Of a stretch of 64,000 nucleotides of DNA, positions 51,286 through 59,796 are shown in pieces. This DNA is from Mycolicibacterium helvum (GTDB taxonomy: Bacteria; Actinomycetota; Actinomycetes; Mycobacteriales; Mycobacteriaceae), in NCBI RefSeq assembly GCF_010731895.1, contig NZ_AP022596.1, positions 5,890,001-5,954,000 on the forward strand. Direction: 5' to 3'. The position numbers and the translations under genes were made by a program. The first letter of the stretch is position 1, and every line of letters begins with the position of its first letter. The notes under the pieces were generated by a model. That model made no database searches, was not told the DNA's origin, and saw nothing but the letters and a program-made list of their open reading frames with translations.

Positions 51286-52212
51286 TTAGCTGGTCCCACC
51301 GTTGATGGTCGGCTTGGCGATCATCCCCGCCTCGACACCCCAGTTGCTGGCGATCGTCTTGTAGTCGCCGGTGTCGATGAGGTGTTGCAGCGCCTTCTGC
51401 AGCGAGGCCGCCAGCGGCGAACCCTTGGCGACCGGCCAGCCGTACGGGGCCGAGTCGAAGATCTCGCCGGCTGCCTCGAGCTTGCCGTTGCTCTGCTTGA
51501 TGGCGTACGCGGTCACCGGTGAGTCCGCCGACATCGCGTCGGCCTGCCCGAGCACCACGGCATTGGTGGCGGCGTCCTGACCGTCGAACTTCAGGATCTC
51601 GATGGCGGGTTTGCCGGCGTCGGTGCACGCCTTGCTCTTAGCGGGCAGCTCGTCGGTTTCCTCGGTGGTGGTCGCCTGTACCGCCACCTTCTTGCCGCAC
51701 GCGTTGTTGGGGTCGATCGGCGAGCCGGGACGCTGCGCCCAGAGCATGCCCGCCGAGAAGTAGTCGACGAAGTCCACCGACTGCTGACGCTCCTTGGTGT
51801 CGGTGAACGATGACATGCCGACGTTGAAGGTGCCGCCCTGGATCGACGGGATGATCTTGGCGAAGTCAGCTTCGCGGTAGTCGGCGGTCAGTCCGAGCGT
51901 GGAGGCGATGGCGTTCATCAGGTCCACGTCGAAGCCGACGATCTTGCCACTGGGATCTTTGAATTCGTTTGGCGCGTAAGGGATATTCACGCCAACGACC
52001 AACTTGCCCGATTTCTTGATGTCATCGGGAACGGTAGCCGCGATCTCGTCGACCTTTTGTGCCTTGGCGGCGGTGGTTGCGGTTGACGGGCCTGCGCCGG
52101 TGTCGTTCTTGCTGCTGCAGCCCGACAGGGCCAGGGTGCCCGCCACGGCGACCACTCCAGCGATGCGCCACCAGTTCTTCGTTGCCCGATGGTCTTGACA
52201 TCCAGTAAGCAC
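51286..52212 (-). CDS. polar amino-acid ABC substrate-binding lipoprotein
   Basis: 308 aa. Lipoprotein signal peptide ending LALSG-C (Cys near residue 32), Ser/Thr/Ala linker, then the type II periplasmic-binding domain (about 70-300; KLVVGVNIPYAPNEFKDPSGKIVGFDVDLMNAIASTLG). The glutamate/glutamine/polar amino-acid family is clear, the exact ligand is not. The GTG at 52212 precedes a short basic region and the hydrophobic helix. First gene of the operon. Confidence 0.93.
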   Translation of the reverse strand: MLTGCQDHRATKNWWRIAGVVAVAGTLALSGCSSKNDTGAGPSTATTAAKAQKVDEIAATVPDDIKKSGKLVVGVNIPYAPNEFKDPSGKIVGFDVDLMNAIASTLGLTADYREADFAKIIPSIQGGTFNVGMSSFTDTKERQQSVDFVDYFSAGMLWAQRPGSPIDPNNACGKKVAVQATTTEETDELPAKSKACTDAGKPAIEILKFDGQDAATNAVVLGQADAMSADSPVTAYAIKQSNGKLEAAGEIFDSAPYGWPVAKGSPLAASLQKALQHLIDTGDYKTIASNWGVEAGMIAKPTINGGTS

Positions 52213-52361
52213 GGTTGTCTCTTTCTCTCGACTGCATCCGGGCTGTCCTGCCCGAAACTAGTGGCATGGTCCAGGTTTTGTACTGCCGGTAACGGAACAG
52301 TAGTAGAGGTGTAACCATCTGGCAGCGGTTCCACAGCTACCGGCAGCTAGCGTGGCCCAGC

Positions 52362-52697
52362 ATGCCCGATCTGAGTCGACTTCACTTCGCTGTTATGGAC
52401 GGCCCGACGGCCGCGACCCTCGCACAGGTACTGCCAGTCCTGTTGTTGAGCCTCATGGTGGAAGTCCGCCGCACCCAGCTGCATCGCTCGACAGCCCGGC
52501 TGTACATCGGGCTCTTCTTCCTGTTTTTCGCACTCGTCGAGACCGTCATGGTGCTCTCAATCGATGGCGAAGTCTATCCATTCCAGTGGTCCGATCTGTT
52601 CGCCGCTCTGCTCATTTTCGGGTTGATCACCGTGCTGTACCGGCTGTCGGTGGCCGAGCAGACAGCCGATCAGACAACGGACGACAGCGAGCTGTGA
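52362..52697 (+). CDS. unrecognised small membrane protein
   Basis: 111 aa with three hydrophobic helices (about residues 18-34, 45-66 and 73-93), short loops and an acidic C-terminal tail (ADQTTDDSEL). No family recognised. It is divergent from the ABC transporter, 149 bases between. TAGCGT eight bases before the ATG may be its -10. Confidence 0.65.
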   Translation: MPDLSRLHFAVMDGPTAATLAQVLPVLLLSLMVEVRRTQLHRSTARLYIGLFFLFFALVETVMVLSIDGEVYPFQWSDLFAALLIFGLITVLYRLSVAEQTADQTTDDSEL

Positions 52698-52760
52698 GTC
52701 TGCCGTCGTGAACTGCCCAAATACCGCAACTGACCGGCACGCTGTGCAAGACTTCCGGCC

Positions 52761-53336
52761 ATGACAACTACCTCCACCCCGCCGCTGCTTCCACATTTGT
52801 GGAAGTCAGTCCTGCTGTCGGGAGTTCTGGCACTCGTCCTCGGAGTCCTGGTACTCGTCTGGCCCGGGAAGACGATCCTCGTCGCTGCGATCTTCTTCGG
52901 CGCCTACCTTCTGGTGACGGGCATCTCGCAGGTTTTCCACGCCTTCACGCTGCACGTGTCGGCCGGCGGGCGGGTCATGCTGTTCATCAGCGGTGCCGCC
53001 GCCCTGATCCTGGCGGTGCTGTGCTTCCGCAGCCTCGAGAACTCGATTCTGCTGCTAGCCATCTGGATTGGTATCGGCTTCATCTTCCGCGGCGTCGCGA
53101 CTGCGGTCTCGGCGATCAGCGACCCCGATACCCCCGGGCGCGGCTGGGAGATCTTCGTCGGTGTCATCAGCCTCATCGCGGGCCTGGTGGTCATGGCGTC
53201 GCCGTTCGAGTCGCTGGCCACCCTGACTCTCGTGGTGGGTATCTGGCTGATCGTGATCGGTGTCTTCGAGATCGTGGCGTCCTTCGGCGTTCGTAAGGCC
53301 TCCCAGAACTTCGGCAATCGGATCGGCGCCGCCTAA
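52761..53336 (+). CDS. HdeD/DUF308 family membrane protein
   Basis: 191 aa with six short hydrophobic helices in three similar pairs, the HdeD/DUF308 pattern: LVLGVLVLVWPGKTILVAAIFFGAYLLVTGISQVFHAF, then LILAVLCFR ... LLAIWIGIGFIFRGVATAVSAI, then LIAGLVVMASPF ... VVGIWLIVIGVFEIV. HdeD is linked to acid resistance in E. coli; here a general membrane-stress role is only possible. Upstream of the cyd genes. Confidence 0.88.
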   Translation: MTTTSTPPLLPHLWKSVLLSGVLALVLGVLVLVWPGKTILVAAIFFGAYLLVTGISQVFHAFTLHVSAGGRVMLFISGAAALILAVLCFRSLENSILLLAIWIGIGFIFRGVATAVSAISDPDTPGRGWEIFVGVISLIAGLVVMASPFESLATLTLVVGIWLIVIGVFEIVASFGVRKASQNFGNRIGAA

Positions 53337-53350
53337 TTTCTTCGAAATCT

Positions 53351-53366
53351 GGGGCCTAAAGCCCCT
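53351..53366. promoter_or_regulatory. dyad upstream of cydA (DosR-box-like or terminator)
   Basis: GGGGCCTAAAGCCCCT. The inner GGGCCTAAAGCCCC (53352-53365) equals the DosR core GGGACTWWAGTCCC except for one symmetric change per half (C for A and C for T). It centres about 44 bases before the transcript start expected from TACACT at 53390-53395, a suitable position for activation. The same sequence could act as a short hairpin ending the DUF308 transcript. Confidence 0.4.
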
Positions 53367-53446
53367 AGCGCGAACGGCGCGGATTCCTACTACACTCTGT
53401 CGTAGATAGGCGATCCGCGCCTTTCGTGTGCTTGGAGAGTTCCGGT

Positions 53447-54895
53447 ATGAGTGCTCTTGACGTGTCCCGCTGGCAATTCGGAATCACGACCGTCTACCAC
53501 TTCATCTTCGTTCCGCTGACGATCGGCCTAGCACCGCTGATCGCTGTCATGCAGACGATCTGGGTGGTGACCGACAACCCGGCCTGGTATCGGCTGACGA
53601 AGTTCTTCGGGAAGATCTTTCTGATCAACTTCGCGATCGGCGTCGCCACCGGCATCGTCCAGGAATTCCAGTTCGGCATGAACTGGAGCGAGTACTCCCG
53701 GTTCGTGGGCGACGTCTTCGGCGCGCCGCTGGCGTTGGAGGGTCTGGTCGCCTTTTTCCTGGAGTCCACCTTCATCGGGCTGTGGATCTTCGGCTGGACC
53801 CGGCTGCCTCGGTGGCTGCACCTGACCTCGATCTGGCTGGTCGCGATCGCGGTCAACCTGTCGGCGTTCTTCATCATCACGGCGAACTCGTTCATGCAGC
53901 ACCCGGTCGGTACGCGGTTCAATCCGGCGACCGGTCGTGCCGAACTGCAGAGCATCACCGAGCTGTTCACCAACAACACCGGGGTGGCGGCCTTCTGGCA
54001 TGCCGTGGCGGCATCGTTCCTCGTCGCGTCGACGTTCGTGGCGACGGTATGCGCATGGTGGATGGTGCGCGCCAAAGGCAGCCCGGATGCCACGGCCTTG
54101 TACCGCCCTGGCGCGATCCTGGGCTCGCTGGTGGCGCTGGCCGCGTGCGTCGGGTTGTTCTTCACCGGCGATGTTCAGGGCAAGCTGATGTTCCACCAGC
54201 AGCCGATGAAGATGGCAGCCGCGGAGTCGCTGTGTCACACCGAAACCGATCCGGGCTTCTCGCTGCTGACCGTCGGCACACACAACAACTGCGACAGCAT
54301 CACCCGGGTCATCGAAGTGCCCTACGTCCTGCCGTTTCTGGCCGAGGGCAAGTTCACCGGCGTCACGCTGGAGGGCACCAAAGACCTTCAGCAGCAATAC
54401 GAACAGAAGTTCGGCCCGGAGTGGTACGTGCCCAACCTGTTCGTCACCTACTGGTCGTTCCGCGCCATGATCGGCTTGATGGCGGTGCCGCTCTTGTTCG
54501 CGCTGGCCACGCTGTGGCTGACTCGCGGGGGCCGGGTACCGGGTTCTCGGTGGTACTCCCGCTTCGCGCTGGTGACACTTCCGACGCCATTCCTGGCCTC
54601 CATCTCCGGGTGGGTGTTCACCGAGATGGGCCGCCAACCCTGGGTGGTCGCCCCCAATCCCGATGGTGACCAACTGGTTCGGCTTACCGTGCGCCAGGGC
54701 GTATCGCTACACGGCCCGGGTCTGGTGTGGGTGTCGCTGATCTCATTCACCTTGCTCTACGCCGTGCTCGCGGTGATCTGGTACTTCCTGCTTCGCCGCT
54801 ACATCACGACCGGGCCGCTGGAGCACGACTCCGAACCGACGCCGCCCGCCCCACCCGGAGACGACGAGGTCGCTCCTCTGTCGTTCGCGTACTGA
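53447..54895 (+). CDS. cydA: cytochrome bd quinol oxidase subunit I
   Basis: 482 aa, catalytic subunit that oxidises menaquinol and reduces O2, important at low oxygen or when the bc1-aa3 branch is blocked. Nine helices; the haem ligand region TTVYHFIFVPLT (His near 18) and GMNWSEYSRFVGDVFGAPLALEGL with the conserved Glu and Arg. The quinol loop is the short type usual in actinobacteria. GGAGAG precedes the ATG at 53447. First gene of cydABDC. Confidence 0.97.
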   Translation: MSALDVSRWQFGITTVYHFIFVPLTIGLAPLIAVMQTIWVVTDNPAWYRLTKFFGKIFLINFAIGVATGIVQEFQFGMNWSEYSRFVGDVFGAPLALEGLVAFFLESTFIGLWIFGWTRLPRWLHLTSIWLVAIAVNLSAFFIITANSFMQHPVGTRFNPATGRAELQSITELFTNNTGVAAFWHAVAASFLVASTFVATVCAWWMVRAKGSPDATALYRPGAILGSLVALAACVGLFFTGDVQGKLMFHQQPMKMAAAESLCHTETDPGFSLLTVGTHNNCDSITRVIEVPYVLPFLAEGKFTGVTLEGTKDLQQQYEQKFGPEWYVPNLFVTYWSFRAMIGLMAVPLLFALATLWLTRGGRVPGSRWYSRFALVTLPTPFLASISGWVFTEMGRQPWVVAPNPDGDQLVRLTVRQGVSLHGPGLVWVSLISFTLLYAVLAVIWYFLLRRYITTGPLEHDSEPTPPAPPGDDEVAPLSFAY

Positions 54896-54917
54896 GTCGC
54901 CGGAGAGGAGTTAGATC

Positions 54918-55961
54918 ATGGGACTACAACACTTTTGGTTCGTCATCGTCGCGGTGCTGTTCCTCGGCTTCTTCGTACTGGAGGGGTTCGACTTCGGCGT
55001 CGGGATGGTGATGGCGTGGCTCGGCCGGCTCGGCAAGGGAGATCCCGAGTCGCACCGCCGGGCTGTGCTCAACACCATCGGGCCGGTCTGGGACGGCAAC
55101 GAGGTGTGGCTGATCACCGCGGGCGGCGCCATGTTCGCCGCCTTCCCGCACTGGTATGCCACGGTCTTCTCGACGCTGTACTTGCCGCTGCTGGTGATCT
55201 TGCTGTCGATGATCGCCCGCATCGTAGCCATCGAATGGCGGGGCAAGATCGACGATCCCAAGTGGCGCAGGTGGTGTGACATCGGCATTGCCACGGGGTC
55301 CTGGTTGCCTGCGATCCTCTGGGGCGTGGCGTTCGCGATTCTGGTCAACGGCCTTCCGGTCGGACCGGACAAGAACGTCGTCGGGTTGTCGGTCGCCGAT
55401 GTGCTCAATCCGTACACGCTGTTGGGCGGGCTGGCGACCTGCGCACTGTTCCTGTTCCACGGCGCGGTATTCCTGGCACTGAAGTCCGGCGGTGCCGTGC
55501 GCACCGACGCGGTCGGATTGGCCCGCAAGCTCAGCGTGCCCGCCACCGTGCTGGTCGCCGCGTTCGGCCTGTGGACCCAACTGGCGCACGGCAAGCCGTG
55601 GACGTGGGCGGTGCTGGCGCTGGCAGTGGTGGCCCAACTGGCCGCCGTCGCGGCCGCCTGGGGTACCCGCGAAGGCTGGGCGTTCCTGGCGACGACGCTC
55701 GTCGTTGCCGCGGTGGTGACCCTGCTGTTCGGTTCGCTCTACCCGAATCTGGTGCCGTCGACCATCGACCCGGCCTACAACCTGACGATCTACAACGGCT
55801 CCTCCAGCCCCTACACCTTGAAGGTGATGACCTGGGCCGCAGTGATATTCACCCCGATCGTCCTGCTCTACCAAGGTTGGACCTACTGGATCTTCCGCAA
55901 GCGGATCTTCGCCGAGTCGATCCCCAAGTCGATCGGTCTGCCCCTGAGGCGCGTGCCCTGA
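54918..55961 (+). CDS. cydB: cytochrome bd quinol oxidase subunit II
   Basis: 347 aa, eight to nine helices. N-terminal WFVIVAVLFLGFFVLEGFDFGVGMV and GPVWDGNEVWLITAGGAMFAAFPHWYATVFS are the CydB signatures. GGAGAGGAG lies six to eight bases before the ATG. Its TGA stop overlaps the probable CTG start of cydD. Confidence 0.97.
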   Translation: MGLQHFWFVIVAVLFLGFFVLEGFDFGVGMVMAWLGRLGKGDPESHRRAVLNTIGPVWDGNEVWLITAGGAMFAAFPHWYATVFSTLYLPLLVILLSMIARIVAIEWRGKIDDPKWRRWCDIGIATGSWLPAILWGVAFAILVNGLPVGPDKNVVGLSVADVLNPYTLLGGLATCALFLFHGAVFLALKSGGAVRTDAVGLARKLSVPATVLVAAFGLWTQLAHGKPWTWAVLALAVVAQLAAVAAAWGTREGWAFLATTLVVAAVVTLLFGSLYPNLVPSTIDPAYNLTIYNGSSSPYTLKVMTWAAVIFTPIVLLYQGWTYWIFRKRIFAESIPKSIGLPLRRVP

Positions 55962-57628
55962 GCGCCGGCGGCCGGCGCCGGACGGGTCCGCTGGACCCAC
56001 GTCTGTGGCAGGCCTCGTCGGCGATGCGCCGCTATCTGGTCGCGACCGTGGCATGCGGGACGCTGATCTCCGGCTGCGCCATCGCCGGCGCCGTCGTTCT
56101 CGGCCATGTGGTGGCCGGCGTCATCACCGACCCTGCCACCCGCAGCATTGGTTACTGGCGGACCGCTCTGGTGATCCTGGCCGGGCTGTGGCTCATGCGG
56201 GCTCTGGTGCAGTGGTTGCAGGGCCGGTTGGGCCAGCGCGGGTCCAGTGCGGTGATCGCCGACCTCGGCGGCCAGGTACTGCGGACGGTCACCGCCGAGG
56301 CGCCCGGCGCACTCCACACCCGCCGAGACGACGCCACGACGGTGATCACCAGTGGGCTCGACGGTCTGCGGCCGTATTTCACCGCCTACCTCCCCGCGCT
56401 CTTCCTGGCGGCGATCCTCACCCCAGCCACCGTTGTCGTCATCGCGTTCAACGACTTCCAGTCGGCAGTGATCGTGCTCGTCGCCCTGCCGCTGATCCCG
56501 GTCTTCATGGTGCTCATCGGCCTGGCCACCGCCGACCGTTCGGCCGGCGCACTGGAAGCGATGACCACCCTGCAGGCACGGCTGATGGATCTGATTGCCG
56601 GCATCCCCACCCTGCGCGCCCTCGGCAGAGCCGACGGCCCGGCCGATCGCATCGCCAAACTCAGCGCGGCCCATCGCCGATCGGCGATGGCAACCCTGCG
56701 TATCGCGTTCCTGTCGGCTCTGGTGCTCGAGCTCATCGCCACGCTCGGCGTGGCGCTGGTCGCGGTCAGCATCGGGCTGCGGCTGGTGTTCGGCGAGATG
56801 AGTCTGACCGCCGGGCTGACTGTGCTGCTGCTGGCACCTGACGTGTTCTGGCCGCTGCGCCGCGTTGGCGTCGAGTTCCACGCCGCACAGAACGGAAAGG
56901 CCGCTGCCGACAAGGCGTTCGCACTCATCGAGCACAGTCCGGAGCCGCCGGCCGGCACCCGCACCGTCGAGGCCACCGGTGCGGTGATCGTGCTCGACGG
57001 TCTCTGCGTCGCCGGCCGGGACGGGCAGTCGCCGCACCAGCTGTCCGGCCGCCTGCTGCCCGGAGAGATCACCGTGCTTACCGGCGCCAACGGCGCCGGT
57101 AAGACCACCACGCTGCTCGCGATCGCTGGCCTGATCAGTCCCACTCGCGGCCGTATCACCGTCGATGGGATCGACGTCGAGGAATTGGACCGTCCAGCCT
57201 GGTGGCGACAGCTGGCCTGGCTGGCCCAGCGCCCGGTCATCATCCCGGGGACTGTCGCGGAGAACCTGGCCCTGTTCGGGCCGCTGGCCGATCCGCAGAG
57301 CGCTTGCCGGGCCGCGGGTTTCACCGAGGTACTGGAACAACTGCCCAACGGCATGGACACCATCCTGGGCCGCAGCGGAACCGGGCTGTCGCTCGGTCAG
57401 CGCCAGCGGCTGGGCCTGGCACGCACACTTGGGTCCCGCGCGCCGGTGTTGCTGCTCGACGAACCCACCTCGCACCTCGACGAGGCGACCGAACAGACTG
57501 TGCTGCAAGCAATCACCCAACGGGCCGCGGAGGGGGCCACCGTCGTGCTGGTCGCCCACCGCCACAGCCTGGTGGGAATGGCCGATCACGTCATCGCGGT
57601 GGAAGCCGATCACCATGCCAGCGTCTGA
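55958..57628 (+). CDS. cydD: CydD, ABC exporter for cytochrome bd assembly
   Basis: About 556 aa; half of the CydDC exporter of glutathione/cysteine-type thiols needed for cytochrome bd maturation. Six helices (about 25-310), then the nucleotide domain with Walker A GANGAGKTT, signature LSLGQRQRLGLARTL and Walker B VLLLDEPTSHLD. The family N-terminus LDPRLWQAS lies upstream of the first ATG (56023), yet no ATG, GTG or TTG occurs in frame between the cydB stop and it. A CTG at 55958, overlapping the cydB TGA as CTGA, would start the protein in the right place. If not, the start is 56023. Confidence 0.9.
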   Translation: MSAGGRRRTGPLDPRLWQASSAMRRYLVATVACGTLISGCAIAGAVVLGHVVAGVITDPATRSIGYWRTALVILAGLWLMRALVQWLQGRLGQRGSSAVIADLGGQVLRTVTAEAPGALHTRRDDATTVITSGLDGLRPYFTAYLPALFLAAILTPATVVVIAFNDFQSAVIVLVALPLIPVFMVLIGLATADRSAGALEAMTTLQARLMDLIAGIPTLRALGRADGPADRIAKLSAAHRRSAMATLRIAFLSALVLELIATLGVALVAVSIGLRLVFGEMSLTAGLTVLLLAPDVFWPLRRVGVEFHAAQNGKAAADKAFALIEHSPEPPAGTRTVEATGAVIVLDGLCVAGRDGQSPHQLSGRLLPGEITVLTGANGAGKTTTLLAIAGLISPTRGRITVDGIDVEELDRPAWWRQLAWLAQRPVIIPGTVAENLALFGPLADPQSACRAAGFTEVLEQLPNGMDTILGRSGTGLSLGQRQRLGLARTLGSRAPVLLLDEPTSHLDEATEQTVLQAITQRAAEGATVVLVAHRHSLVGMADHVIAVEADHHASV

Positions 57629-59252
57629 GATTCGGGCGCTACTGCGGCCGCGTCTGCCCCGGCTCGTGCTGGCGATCGCTCTCGGTTCGCTGGCGCTTGG
57701 CAGTGCGCTGGCCCTGGCCGGGGTATCAGCCTGGCTGATCACCCGCGCCTGGCAGATGCCGCCCGTGCTTGACCTATCGGTGGCCGTTGTGGCCGTGCGG
57801 ACATTCGGCATCTCCCGCGGCGTGCTCGGTTACTGCGAGCGGCTGGCCTCCCACGACACCGCGCTGCGGGCGGCAGCCAGCGCCCGCAGCGAGATCTACC
57901 GTCGTCTGGCCCACGGCCCGGCTGACATCACCGCGCGACTGCACAGCGGTGACCTGCTGGCCCGGGTTGGTGCCGATGTCGACACCCTCGCCGACGTCTT
58001 GGTCCGCGCTCTGGTTCCGATCGGGGTGGCCACCGTCCTCGGCGTCACCGCCACCGCTGTCATCGCCATGATCTCCCCCGCCGCGGCCGTCGTCCTCGCG
58101 CTGTGCCTGCTGATCGCCGGCGCGCTTGCGCCGGCGCTGGCCGCACGGGCGGTGCGCGCTCAGGAAACGGTTGCCCGCCGCCTTCAATCCGAACGCGATA
58201 TCGCGGCGGTCACCGCGCTCGAGCACGCGGCCGAGTTGCGGGTCGCCGGCCGACTGCCCGCCGTGATCGCACACGCCGAACAGCGCCAGCGTGATTGGGG
58301 GTCGGCAATCGACCGCGCCGCCGCACCGGCCGCTGCGGCGGCCGCGGTTCCGACGCTCGCGATCGGGGTGAGCGCCATCGGCGCCGTCGTTGTCGGTATC
58401 GGCATCGCCGCCCACACCGCGCCAACCGCACTGGCGGTACTGATGTTGTTGCCGCTCTCCGCATTCGAGGCCACCGCCGCACTCCCCGGCGCCGCGGTCG
58501 CATTGACCCGCGCACGGATAGCCACACAGCGATTGACGGAACTGGTACCGACCGCAGCCACTATGCCGGCCGTCGAGGTCGTCACACCGGCCCGTACACC
58601 GGAGTTGCGCGTCAGCGACGTTCGCGCCGGCTACCCCGGCAGCCAGTCCGGCCGAGCAGTCACCCTGGCCCTGCAACCCGGTGCCCGGCTGGCGATCACC
58701 GGCCGCAGCGGTGCCGGCAAGACTGCTCTGCTGATGACCCTGGCCGGTCTGCTCCCGCCGATCAGCGGCGAGGTGACGGTCGACGGCGTCCCGACGGGTT
58801 CGCTCAGCGAATCCGAATTGCGCAGCGCCATAAGCTATTTCGCCGAAGACGCGCACTTGTTCAGTACCACCGTCCGGGACAACCTACTGGTGGCGCGGGG
58901 CGACTGCGGCGACGCGGAACTCACGCACACCCTGGCCACGGTGGGCTTGGGCGACTGGCTGGGCAGCCTGCCCGACGGGCTCAGCACTGTCCTGGCCGGC
59001 GGTGCCGCCGCAGTGTCAGCAGGACAACGCCGGCGGCTGCTGCTGGCGCGGGTGTTGTTATGTCCTGCACCGATCGTGCTGCTCGACGAGCCGACCGAGC
59101 ATCTCGATGCCACCGACGGGCAGCGCATGCTGCGGGCTTTGCTCGACGATCGGCGCGGGCTGCTGTCGCCGGAACGAACGGTGGTGGTCGCCACCCATCA
59201 ACTTGGCAACGACATCGTCTGTCCACGACTATCGATCGACAACGACGGGTAA
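57615..59252 (+). CDS. cydC: CydC, ABC exporter for cytochrome bd assembly
   Basis: 545 aa, partner of CydD. N-terminal helices with LALAGVSAWLITRAWQMPPVLDLSVAVVAVRTFGISRGVLGYCERLASHD (a CydC hallmark), then the nucleotide domain: Walker A GRSGAGKTA, signature VSAGQRRRLLLARVL (first position changed from LSGGQ) and Walker B IVLLDEPTEHLD. The ATG at 57615 overlaps cydD by 14 bases. Its TAA stop forms part of the -10 of the next gene. Confidence 0.96.
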   Translation: MPASEIRALLRPRLPRLVLAIALGSLALGSALALAGVSAWLITRAWQMPPVLDLSVAVVAVRTFGISRGVLGYCERLASHDTALRAAASARSEIYRRLAHGPADITARLHSGDLLARVGADVDTLADVLVRALVPIGVATVLGVTATAVIAMISPAAAVVLALCLLIAGALAPALAARAVRAQETVARRLQSERDIAAVTALEHAAELRVAGRLPAVIAHAEQRQRDWGSAIDRAAAPAAAAAAVPTLAIGVSAIGAVVVGIGIAAHTAPTALAVLMLLPLSAFEATAALPGAAVALTRARIATQRLTELVPTAATMPAVEVVTPARTPELRVSDVRAGYPGSQSGRAVTLALQPGARLAITGRSGAGKTALLMTLAGLLPPISGEVTVDGVPTGSLSESELRSAISYFAEDAHLFSTTVRDNLLVARGDCGDAELTHTLATVGLGDWLGSLPDGLSTVLAGGAAAVSAGQRRRLLLARVLLCPAPIVLLDEPTEHLDATDGQRMLRALLDDRRGLLSPERTVVVATHQLGNDIVCPRLSIDNDG

Positions 59253-59255
59253 CGT
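59250..59255 (+). promoter_or_regulatory. -10 of leaderless DUF4190 gene, overlapping cydC stop
   Basis: TAACGT, seven bases, ATG at 59263. The TAA is the stop codon of cydC, the same economy as at the speB-cya junction. Confidence 0.45.
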
Positions 59256-59262
59256 ATCGCCC

Positions 59263-59796
59263 ATGACTGAGCCCCCAGAGCAGGCACCTCAGCAACCCAT
59301 CCCGCCGCCGCCCCCGCAGGGGTATCCGTACCCCTATGCCGCGGGCCCCTATCCCGGCGGCTATCCGCCTGCCCCGCCGCAGCCGTACGCGGGCTACGCA
59401 CCCCCACCACCCACCGCCCCGCGCAACGGGTTGGGGGTCACCGCACTGATCATCGCGATCGTGGCACTGCTGTCGTCGTTCTCGGTGGTCGGCGGCGTCG
59501 TTCTCGGCATCGTCGCGGTCATCATCGGCTTCGCCGGCCGTAGCCGCGCCAAGCGCGGTGAAGCCAACAACGGCGGCGTCGCGCTCGCCGGCGTCATCCT
59601 CGGATTCCTGTCGATCATCATCGGCCTAGCCTTCATTGCGCTCTGGGTTGGCGTGTTCAAGGAAGTCGGCGCCACCGACTACATCGACTGCCTGCAGAAG
59701 GCCGGCCAGGATCAGTCCGCGGTCCAGCAGTGCGCCGATGAATTCAAGCAATCCGTGGAGAACAAGTTCAGCGTCACGCTGACGCCGACACCGTAG
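59263..59796 (+). CDS. DUF4190 Pro/Tyr-rich membrane protein
   Basis: 177 aa. A cytosolic Pro/Tyr/Gly-rich N-terminus (about residues 1-55; PPPPPQGYPYPYAAGPYPGG), then two helices flanking a basic loop (about 57-85 and 97-125; DUF4190: IVALLSSFSVVGGVVLGIVAVIIGFAGRSRAKRGEANNGGVALAGVILGFL), and an extracellular tail with two Cys (DCLQKAG, QQCADEF). Function unknown. It converges with the next gene, overlapping its end by 23 bases. Confidence 0.87.
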   Translation: MTEPPEQAPQQPIPPPPPQGYPYPYAAGPYPGGYPPAPPQPYAGYAPPPPTAPRNGLGVTALIIAIVALLSSFSVVGGVVLGIVAVIIGFAGRSRAKRGEANNGGVALAGVILGFLSIIIGLAFIALWVGVFKEVGATDYIDCLQKAGQDQSAVQQCADEFKQSVENKFSVTLTPTP

